A stretch of 64,000 nt of DNA from Serratia silvae (GTDB lineage Bacteria; Pseudomonadota; Gammaproteobacteria; Enterobacterales; Enterobacteriaceae). The stretch covers positions 310,001 through 374,000 of the forward strand of contig NZ_JAGQDC010000003.1 of the NCBI RefSeq assembly GCF_023282985.1. The letters run 5' to 3'. The notes beneath the pieces are model-generated. The model saw only the letters and a program-made list of their open reading frames with translations, ran no database searches and was not told where the DNA came from. Made by a program: the position numbers and the translations under genes. Below, in pieces: positions 33,738 through 40,318 of the stretch (positions are counted from its first letter, which is position 1; each line of letters opens with the position of its first letter).

Positions 33738-34397
33738 ATGACCAGCCCGGCCCGCCGCCACTTCTTGCGTCAATCCGCCATTGAGGCCGCCCGTCAGGAG
33801 ACGGGCCCCACGGCCCACGCCAACGGCTATGAGCTGATGTTGCTCAAGCTCTATGAGGACAAGCGCAGGCTTAAGCAGGTGCGCTCCCAGGAGCGTAAAG
33901 CCGACCTTAAGCGCCAGTTGCTGCCGGAGTATGCCCCGTGGGTGGCCGGTGTCCTGGCGGAAGGGCGTGGTGCGCAGGACGTCATCTTGATGACGGTGAT
34001 GATCTGGCGTTTGGATGCGGGGGATATTCCCGACGCGCTGGCGATTGCTCGCTATGCGCTGCGCTACAAACTGGTGCCACCCAATGGCTTCAACCGCTCC
34101 ACGCCGTACCTGATTGCCGAAGACGTCGCCGAGTCAGCCACCCGCGCCCATGAGGCCGGGCAGGTGGTCAACATCGATCACCTGATGCAAACCATGGAAC
34201 TCACCGACGCCGAAGACATGCCCGACCAGGTACGCGCCAAGCTGCACAAAATCACCGGCTATGTGCTGCGCGAAGCGGGCAGGGTTGAACTGGCGTTAAA
34301 CCACCTGAAACGGGCGTTGCAGTTGCATAACGGCTGCGGCGTCAAAAAGGACATTGAACGGTTGGAGCGTGCCATTCGCAACGCCGCCAGCCGCTGA
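33738..34397 (+). CDS. M: Terminase endonuclease subunit gpM
   Basis: A 219-residue small terminase that recognises and cuts cos. It has the P2 gpM start (TSPARRHFLRQSA) and the segment WVAGVLAEGRGAQDVILMTV near residue 66. The C-terminal TPR-like stretch (HLKRALQLHNGCGVKKDIER) is also typical. It begins two bases after the stop of N. Confidence 0.93.
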   Translation: MTSPARRHFLRQSAIEAARQETGPTAHANGYELMLLKLYEDKRRLKQVRSQERKADLKRQLLPEYAPWVAGVLAEGRGAQDVILMTVMIWRLDAGDIPDALAIARYALRYKLVPPNGFNRSTPYLIAEDVAESATRAHEAGQVVNIDHLMQTMELTDAEDMPDQVRAKLHKITGYVLREAGRVELALNHLKRALQLHNGCGVKKDIERLERAIRNAASR

Positions 34398-34488
34398 CAG
34401 AACGCGCCCCGCGCCGGGCGGCACGAGAGCGGCGATAGGGTTATCCGTATCAAAGCCCTCGTCCACCGCCCCCTATTTTCGAGGTCAT

Positions 34489-34983
34489 ATGAGTACCGTC
34501 GTTATTCAAAAACCCCGCCCGGATGCGCCCGCACTGCGTCCCCCGGCGGAGGATGAACCGATCGTGAAAAACAGCTTTTTCTGGCCGGACGTCAACCCGT
34601 TGGAGGTGCGTGATGTGATGCGCATTGAAGGCACCATTACCGCCCCACGCCTGCGCCGGGCGATTAAATCCGCCATCGCTGAAGTGAATGCCGAGCTGTT
34701 TATTTTCCGCCGTGATCAGATGGCGGACGGGTATCACCGGCTGGCTGATGTACCTGCCGAATTGCTCGACGGCGAAAGTGTGCGGGTGAGTGAGTACCAG
34801 AACGCGGTCAGCGCGATGACCACCGCGTTGCTGTCGGAGCAATACCGCAGCCTGGATACCACCGCCACTGGCAGCCGTAAAGCGGAGGTGATCGAGTCCT
34901 CCATTGATGAACTGTGGCGCACCGCCCGCAACGCCATCAGCAACGTGGCCGAGCGCAGCCACTGCATTATCGGGTTGCTGTGA
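34489..34983 (+). CDS. L: Head completion protein gpL
   Basis: A 164-residue P2-type head completion protein that fills the connector after packaging. It includes FFWPDVNPLEVRDVMRIEGT and SIDELWRTARNAISNVAERS near the end. GAGGTCAT precedes the ATG at 34489; the frame extends upstream but only into the M-L gap. It shares one base (TGATG) with gene X. Confidence 0.93.
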   Translation: MSTVVIQKPRPDAPALRPPAEDEPIVKNSFFWPDVNPLEVRDVMRIEGTITAPRLRRAIKSAIAEVNAELFIFRRDQMADGYHRLADVPAELLDGESVRVSEYQNAVSAMTTALLSEQYRSLDTTATGSRKAEVIESSIDELWRTARNAISNVAERSHCIIGLL

Positions 34984-35186
34984 TGCAGGTGTTCGCGCAG
35001 CAAGGTGACACGGTCGATGCCCTGTGTTGGCGTTACTTTGGCCGTACCCAGGGCGTGGTCGAGCAGGTGTATTCACTCAATGCCGGATTGGCCGATGCCG
35101 GGGCCATTCTGCCCCACGGCCAACCGGTGACGCTGCCGGATGTGACTGTCTCGCCGCAGCGTGAAACCGTTAATTTATGGGACTGA
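34983..35186 (+). CDS. X: Tail protein gpX (LysM-like)
   Basis: A 67-residue protein, the same length as P2 X. It is a single LysM-like unit: VFAQQGDTVDALCWRYFGRT and VYSLNAGLADAGAILPHGQP. It probably helps attach head and tail. The ATG at 34983 overlaps the L stop. Confidence 0.92.
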   Translation: MQVFAQQGDTVDALCWRYFGRTQGVVEQVYSLNAGLADAGAILPHGQPVTLPDVTVSPQRETVNLWD

Positions 35187-35190
35187 TCCT

Positions 35191-35400
35191 ATGGAGCGTA
35201 TTACCTCGTTTTTCGCTTACGCCATGGCAGTGTTTCTCGCCTGGGTGGGTAAGTATTCCCCGCAGGACATTGCCTTTATGGTCGGGGCGGCGGTGGGTGT
35301 CGGCACCTTCCTGGTCAACTGGTACTACCGCCGCAAAACCTATCGGTTGCTCAACCGGCTCGGACTTTCTCGGAGGGTAGCGGATGAGCTCAATCGTTAA
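35191..35400 (+). CDS. Y: Holin gpY (HP1-type)
   Basis: A 69-residue membrane protein with two transmembrane helices, FFAYAMAVFLAWVGKY and IAFMVGAAVGVGTFLVNWYY, and a basic tail RRKTYRLLNRLG, like HP1-family holins. It controls lysis timing by opening the inner membrane. It overlaps the start of gene K by 17 bp. Confidence 0.85.
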   Translation: MERITSFFAYAMAVFLAWVGKYSPQDIAFMVGAAVGVGTFLVNWYYRRKTYRLLNRLGLSRRVADELNR

Positions 35401-35893
35401 ACGTTGCACCGCCGCTGCCGTGCTGGCCCTGGCGATGCTGTTACCGCAATTCAGTAGCCTGCAAACCTCATCCGCCGGGCTGCGTCTGATTGCCGATTTT
35501 GAAGGTTGTCAGCTTTCCCCCTACCAGTGCAGCGCCGGGGTGTGGACATCCGGCATCGGCCACACCGCAGGCGTGGTACCGGGCAAGGTTATCAGCGAAC
35601 GGCAAGCCGCGGTGAACCTGGTGGCGGATGTTTCCCGCACCGAACGGGCCATCGGGCGCTGTATGCCAGTGACTATGCCGCCGCCGGTGTATGACGCGGT
35701 GGTGGCCTTTGCCTTTAACGTGGGTACCACGGCGGCCTGTGGCTCGACCTTGGCCGGGTTTATCCGTCGGCAGGAGTGGCGCAATGCCTGCCAGCAGTTG
35801 CCGCGTTGGGTATACGTCAACGGGGTGAAGTCGAAAGGGCTGGAGCGCCGCCGGGCAGCGGAGCAGGCGTTGTGCTTACAGGGGGCGCGATGA
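35384..35893 (+). CDS. K: SAR-type endolysin gpK (GH24 lysozyme)
   Basis: A 169-residue lysozyme. A weakly hydrophobic N-terminal helix (AAAVLALAMLLPQFSSLQTS) is a signal-anchor-release sequence. The catalytic triad fits E-8-C-5-T: E in ADFEGCQLSPYQ, C in QCSAGVW, then T in WTSGIGHT. A cysteine in the triad suggests control by disulfide exchange, as in P1 Lyz. It differs from P2 itself, which has a non-SAR endolysin. Confidence 0.9.
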   Translation: MSSIVKRCTAAAVLALAMLLPQFSSLQTSSAGLRLIADFEGCQLSPYQCSAGVWTSGIGHTAGVVPGKVISERQAAVNLVADVSRTERAIGRCMPVTMPPPVYDAVVAFAFNVGTTAACGSTLAGFIRRQEWRNACQQLPRWVYVNGVKSKGLERRRAAEQALCLQGAR

Positions 35894-36321
35894 GCAAACG
35901 CACAGCGTTGTTATCGGCGTTAACGCTGTTGGCCATCATCGGCTGGCTGAAATGGCAGGCGGTTTCCCTGGGTAAATCCCTGGCGGACGCGCAACAGCAA
36001 AACAGCACCTTAACTGCTGCCGTCAACAGCCGCGACACGGTGATCACCGCGTTGCAGCGTGAAGCCGGTCAACAGACCGAGGCCGAACAGCAATTGAGAG
36101 ACACATTAGCCGGGGCGCAGCGTCTGGCCCTACGGCGTGAACAACAGTTACAGAAGGTACTCAATGAAAACCAGGCTCTACGCGAGTGGTTTAGCCGGGC
36201 TTTGCCTGCTGACGTTATCCGGCTGCACCAGCGGCCCGCCTTCACCGGCACCGGCGATTATTTACGTTGGCTGTCCGATGGTCAGCTCCTGCCAGATCCC
36301 GGCCAGCCAGCCGACCACTAA
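35890..36321 (+). CDS. lysB: Inner-membrane spanin LysB
   Basis: A 143-residue protein: an N-terminal membrane anchor (residues 7-25) and a long periplasmic coiled coil (SLADAQQQNSTLTAAVNSRD, QREAGQQTEAEQQLRDTL). It is the inner-membrane half of the Rz/Rz1-type spanin that disrupts the outer membrane at lysis. It overlaps K by ATGA, and lysC lies inside its 3' half in another frame. Confidence 0.9.
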   Translation: MSKRTALLSALTLLAIIGWLKWQAVSLGKSLADAQQQNSTLTAAVNSRDTVITALQREAGQQTEAEQQLRDTLAGAQRLALRREQQLQKVLNENQALREWFSRALPADVIRLHQRPAFTGTGDYLRWLSDGQLLPDPGQPADH

Positions 36322-36454
36322 CGGGGATCTGAGCGCCGATATTCGCCAGCTTGAAAGTGCCTTGGCGGCCTGCGCAATCCAGGTCGATATGATTAAACAG
36401 TGTCAGGAACGCCACCATGATAAAGCCCCAACAACTGCGCGCCGCGCTGACTGA
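36164..36454 (+). CDS. lysC: Outer-membrane spanin LysC (embedded lipoprotein)
   Basis: A 96-residue lipoprotein starting inside lysB in the +1 frame. The signal RLYASGLAGLCLLTLSGC ends in the lipobox LSGC near residue 21, followed by a proline-rich stretch GPPSPAPA. It pairs with LysB across the periplasm. AAGG lies seven bases before the ATG. It extends past the lysB end and overlaps gene R by 38 bp. Confidence 0.88.
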   Translation: MKTRLYASGLAGLCLLTLSGCTSGPPSPAPAIIYVGCPMVSSCQIPASQPTTNGDLSADIRQLESALAACAIQVDMIKQCQERHHDKAPTTARRAD

Positions 36455-36890
36455 CTCGTTGCCCTGGCTGCAACGCAACCCGGAGAATCTGCGCCTGTTT
36501 ACCGACAGCGGGCGCATTGCTTCTACTCTCGCCAGTTCGTTGTCGTTTGAATACCAATTTAGGTTAAACCTGCTGATCACCGACTACAGTGGGGATATGG
36601 ATCTTATCATCGTGCCGATCCTGGCGTGGCTACGCGAGAACCAGCCGGACATCATGGCGACTGAAGAGAAGCGGCGCACCGGTTATACCTTTGAGGCGGA
36701 TATCAATAATGATGGTTCGTTTGATATCAGTATCAACCTACAACTGACCGAACGGGTAATTGTGAAAGAGCAGGGCGGTGCGTTGCATGTGGAGCACTTG
36801 CCGGAACCGCCGTTGCCCGAAAACGTGAGCCGTCCGGTGCAGTTGTATATTCACGGTGAATTAGCGAGTGAATGGCATGAACGAACTTGA
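36417..36890 (+). CDS. R: Tail completion protein gpR
   Basis: A 157-residue P2-type tail completion protein with the typical start MIKPQQLRAALTDSLPWLQR and the segment LNLLITDYSGDMDLIIVPIL near residue 47. It joins heads to tails. It overlaps lysC and S. Confidence 0.93.
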   Translation: MIKPQQLRAALTDSLPWLQRNPENLRLFTDSGRIASTLASSLSFEYQFRLNLLITDYSGDMDLIIVPILAWLRENQPDIMATEEKRRTGYTFEADINNDGSFDISINLQLTERVIVKEQGGALHVEHLPEPPLPENVSRPVQLYIHGELASEWHERT

Positions 36891-37329
36891 ACCCTTTGAG
36901 ACCAAACTAGCCGGGCTGATTGGCAACTTGTCGCCGCAGTCGCGCAAGGCGTTGGCTGTGACCATTGCCAAGCGCTTGCGCGCCAGCCAGCAGCAGAATA
37001 TCAAGCGGCAACAGGCGCCCGATGGCACACCCTATGCGCCACGTAAAACCCAACTGCGGAGTAAGCAAGGGAGAATTAAGCGGGCGATGTTTACCAAGCT
37101 GCGTACAACACGTTATCTGAAATCCAATGGCAACAATAATACCGCCGTGGTTGAGTTTGTTGGGCGGGTTAAACGTATGGCAGAGGTGCATCATTATGGG
37201 TTACGGGATCGACCTTCGGTGCGCAGTCCTGAGGTGAGGTATGAGGAAAGGCCGTTGTTGGGATTAGGAGCGGATGCATTCACTATTGTTGAAAAGACAA
37301 TGATCCAGTATTTATCATCAGAACTCTAA
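36877..37329 (+). CDS. S: Tail completion protein gpS
   Basis: A 150-residue protein, the same length as P2 S. It includes LSPQSRKALAVTIAKRLRAS near residue 15 and QAPDGTPYAPRK. It acts with R in ending the tail. The ATG at 36877 overlaps R by 14 bp; an upstream GTG at 36868 is less likely. Confidence 0.93.
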   Translation: MNELEPFETKLAGLIGNLSPQSRKALAVTIAKRLRASQQQNIKRQQAPDGTPYAPRKTQLRSKQGRIKRAMFTKLRTTRYLKSNGNNNTAVVEFVGRVKRMAEVHHYGLRDRPSVRSPEVRYEERPLLGLGADAFTIVEKTMIQYLSSEL

Positions 37330-37360
37330 AATGAGGGTAATGTATCACCCTCATCAATCA

Positions 37361-37732
37361 TTAACCGCGATGAATAATGGCCTGATTCAACGCATTAATG
37401 ACAGTATCAATATAATTTTCATCTTCACTTTGCAAGGCTTGGCTTTCACCTGAAGAACTGTTCAGATAAACACTGTGCTTCGTTTTAGCCCCTTTTATGG
37501 CTAATACCCCAAGGCCAATAACACCAACCCCCCATAGTTTTGAGACACCCTGCATATTTATTAGCAAAACCATTCCAACAATGATGAGAACTATTGCTCC
37601 AATGCGTGAGGGTGTAACACTATGTTTTTTAACGGAAGTGACCCCGGTCATCGCATAAGTGCTGTTTCCGACAATAAACCGCGCATTGGTGATTAATACG
37701 TGTCCTTGTTTAAAAAACTCCGTTTCTTCCAT
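37361..37732 (-). CDS. DUF6232-family membrane protein (cargo in S-V gap)
   Basis: A 123-residue protein on the strand opposite to the tail genes. It starts with a small beta domain (HVLITNARFIVGNSTYAMTG) and has two adjacent membrane helices near residues 45-80 (IGAIVLIIVGMVLLINM and LWGVGVIGLGVLAIKG). This is the DUF6232 layout. Function unknown. A lone reverse-strand gene between two late operons is a typical lysogenic-conversion cargo, expressed from its own promoter in the prophage state. Confidence 0.8.
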   Translation of the reverse strand: MEETEFFKQGHVLITNARFIVGNSTYAMTGVTSVKKHSVTPSRIGAIVLIIVGMVLLINMQGVSKLWGVGVIGLGVLAIKGAKTKHSVYLNSSSGESQALQSEDENYIDTVINALNQAIIHRG

Positions 37733-37892
37733 TTTTAGCTCCAGAGGGTGTAGTAAAGCCTAAATAATACTGCTGTATGTTTAAAAAACAAACTAGTTAT
37801 TTATTGAACTCGCTAATTTGATTTTGTTGTTTCTCAGATCGACCAACCGTCCTACATTGCTGCTGTCTTCTTAGCGTTGCATCCTTCCCTAC

Positions 37893-38525
37893 ATGAACAA
37901 TCAAACCGACATCCTGCGCCTGCTGCGCAATCTGATCCGCATTGGCACTATCAACGCCGTTGATCTGGAGCACGGCCTATGCCGCGTGGAAACCGGCGGC
38001 AACCTCACCGACTGGCTGCATTGGCTCACCTGCCGGGCGGGCCGTTCCCGTTCCTGGTGGGCACCGTCCGAGGGTGAACAGGTGTTGATCCTGGCGCTCG
38101 GTGGTGAACTGGATACCGCTTTTGTGCTGCCGGGCATTTTCTCTGATGACTTCCCGGCTCCGTCGGCCTCGGCTGATGCGCTGCATATCAGCTTCCCGGA
38201 TGGGGCGGTGCTGGAGTACGAGCCCGCCACCGGCGCGCTGACCGTGACCGGCATCAAGACCGCCACGGTGGAGGCGTCCGAGTCCATCACCGCCAACACC
38301 AAGGTGGTGATGGTCAATGCCAGCCAAAAAGTCACGCTCGATGCCCCTGTGGTGGAATGCACCAACCAGCTTGTGACTGGCACTATCCAGATTAAACAGG
38401 GCGGCAGTATGACCGGCAATCTCACCCACACCGGCGGCAGTATCACGTCTAACGGCGTGGTGATGCATACCCACACCCACGGCGGCATTCAGCGCGGCGG
38501 TGGCAACACGGATAAGCCAGCATGA
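37893..38525 (+). CDS. V: Baseplate spike protein gpV
   Basis: A 210-residue membrane-piercing spike at the baseplate centre. An N-terminal OB-like domain (LVRLG-type fold, RVETGGNLTDWLHWLTCRAG) is followed by a beta helix (repeats of TANTKVVMVNASQKVTLDA). The tip motif MHTHTHGG binds metal. It is the first gene of the V-W-J-I-H-G operon; the 160-bp gap upstream holds its late promoter. It overlaps W by four bases. Confidence 0.94.
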   Translation: MNNQTDILRLLRNLIRIGTINAVDLEHGLCRVETGGNLTDWLHWLTCRAGRSRSWWAPSEGEQVLILALGGELDTAFVLPGIFSDDFPAPSASADALHISFPDGAVLEYEPATGALTVTGIKTATVEASESITANTKVVMVNASQKVTLDAPVVECTNQLVTGTIQIKQGGSMTGNLTHTGGSITSNGVVMHTHTHGGIQRGGGNTDKPA

Positions 38526-38872
38526 ACAATGCAAAATACGTAGGGATGGATCGCGCCACCGGACGCGGGCTAACCGATATCGACCATATCCGCCAGTCAG
38601 TGGCAGACATTCTCATCACGCCAGTGGGCTCTCGCCCGATGCGCAGGGCGTATGGTTCGTTACTGTCTGAGCTGCTCGACCAGCCACAGAATGACGCATT
38701 GCGCCTGCATATCATGGCGGCCTGCTACAGCGCGATCCTGGCCTGGGAGCCGCGTGTAAAACTGACCGGTATCACCTTCAACACCGGCTATGACGGCAAG
38801 ATGATGATCGACCTCACCGGCACCCGTACCGATATCCCTGGCGCGCTGTCGCTGTCCATTCCTGTGAGCTAA
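38522..38872 (+). CDS. W: Baseplate protein gpW (gp25-like)
   Basis: A 116-residue gp25-like wedge protein with the conserved DRATGRGLTDIDHIRQSVAD and ITPVGSRPMRRAYGSLLSEL. It belongs to the inner baseplate. It starts on the V stop (ATGA) and ends four bases before J. Confidence 0.94.
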   Translation: MNNAKYVGMDRATGRGLTDIDHIRQSVADILITPVGSRPMRRAYGSLLSELLDQPQNDALRLHIMAACYSAILAWEPRVKLTGITFNTGYDGKMMIDLTGTRTDIPGALSLSIPVS

Positions 38873-38876
38873 ACCC

Positions 38877-39785
38877 ATGCCAACCATTGACCTGAGCCAA
38901 CTCCCTGCGCCCGCCCTTGTTGAGGTGCTCGACTATGAAAGCCTGCTGGCCGAACGCAAAGCTACGCTGATTTCGCTCTACCCGGAGGAACAGCGCGAAG
39001 CGATTGCCCGCACCTTGTCGCTGGAGTCCGAACCACTGGTGAAGCTCCTACAGGAGAATGCCTATCGGGAAGTGATTTTGCGCCAGCGTGTTAACGATGC
39101 GGCCCGTGCTGTGATGGTGGCTTTTGCCACGGGCAGTGACCTCGACCAACTGGGGGCAAACGTCAATACCCCACGGCTGACCATCACGCCTGCTGATAAC
39201 ACCACCTTGCCGCCAACACCGGCGGCGATGGAGTCCGACAGTGATTATAGGGTGCGTATCCCGCAGGCGTTTGAAGGGATGAGCGTGGCCGGGCCGTCCG
39301 GTGCCTATGAATATCATGGCCGTTCTGCCGATGGTCGGGTGGCCGACGTGAAGGCAACCAGCCCCAGCCCGGCCTGTGTGACCATTTCGGTGCTGTCACG
39401 GGAAGGCAACGGCACTGCCAGTGCCGACCTGTTGGCTGTCGTTACTCGTGCGCTGAATCATGAGGATGTGCGCCCGGTGGGGGATCGCGTGACGGTGCAA
39501 TCTGCCGCTATCGTCAAATACACCGTTGAGGCGGTGCTCTATCTCTATCCGGGGCCGGAGTCGGCTCCCATTCAGGCCGCCGCTGAGGCCAAGCTTAAGC
39601 ATTACATCACCGCACAACATCGGTTAGGGCGTGATATCCGCCTGTCAGCCCTTTATGCCGCACTCCATGCCGAAGGTGTGCAGCGCGTAGAGCTGAAAAA
39701 GCCGCTGGCCGATATCGTGCTGAACAATACCCAGGCGTCCTACTGCGAACAGTACCGCATCACCGTTGGGGGATCCGATGAATAA
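38877..39785 (+). CDS. J: Baseplate assembly protein gpJ
   Basis: A 302-residue baseplate wedge protein, P2 length. Landmarks are PTIDLSQLPAP at the start, LLQENAYREVILRQRVNDAA near residue 57, and SDSDYRVRIPQAFEGMSVAG near 120. It overlaps I by eight bases. Confidence 0.95.
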   Translation: MPTIDLSQLPAPALVEVLDYESLLAERKATLISLYPEEQREAIARTLSLESEPLVKLLQENAYREVILRQRVNDAARAVMVAFATGSDLDQLGANVNTPRLTITPADNTTLPPTPAAMESDSDYRVRIPQAFEGMSVAGPSGAYEYHGRSADGRVADVKATSPSPACVTISVLSREGNGTASADLLAVVTRALNHEDVRPVGDRVTVQSAAIVKYTVEAVLYLYPGPESAPIQAAAEAKLKHYITAQHRLGRDIRLSALYAALHAEGVQRVELKKPLADIVLNNTQASYCEQYRITVGGSDE

Positions 39786-40305
39786 CCGTCTATTGCCGGT
39801 CGGTTCTTCTGCGCTGGAGGTGGCCGCCGCCCGTGCCTGCGCCGAACTGGCACGCATCCCGGTGCCCGTGCGTGACCTGTGGAACCCGGACACCTGCCCG
39901 ATCACCTTGTTGCCATACCTGGCCTGGGCGTTCTCGGTTGATCACTGGGATGAACGCTGGCCGGACACCGTCAAGCGCAACGTCGTGACCTCGGCGTTTT
40001 ACCTGCACCGTCACAAGGGCACCCTGGGGGCCGTTCGCCGGGTGGTCGAGCCGCTAGGCTACCTCATCAAAGTGCTGGAGTGGTGGCAAAACAATGATCC
40101 GCCCGGCACCTTTCGGCTGGATATCGGCGTGCTGGAAACCGGTATCACCGAAGCCATGTACCAGGAGATGGAGCGGATGATCGCCGATGCCAAACCGGTC
40201 AGCCGCCATCTTATCGGCCTCAATATCGTGCAGGACGTTCAGGGCCAGATCCACACCGGCGTCGGCACGTTCGACGGCGACACACTTACTGTTTACCCCG
40301 GATAA
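39778..40305 (+). CDS. I: Tail protein gpI
   Basis: A 175-residue baseplate-to-fibre connector. It contains RDLWNPDTCPITLLPYLAWA and VDHWDERWPDTVKRNVVTSA, typical of phage tail protein I. The ATG at 39778 overlaps the J stop. Confidence 0.94.
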   Translation: MNNRLLPVGSSALEVAAARACAELARIPVPVRDLWNPDTCPITLLPYLAWAFSVDHWDERWPDTVKRNVVTSAFYLHRHKGTLGAVRRVVEPLGYLIKVLEWWQNNDPPGTFRLDIGVLETGITEAMYQEMERMIADAKPVSRHLIGLNIVQDVQGQIHTGVGTFDGDTLTVYPG

Positions 40306-40318
40306 CAAGCGAGACACC

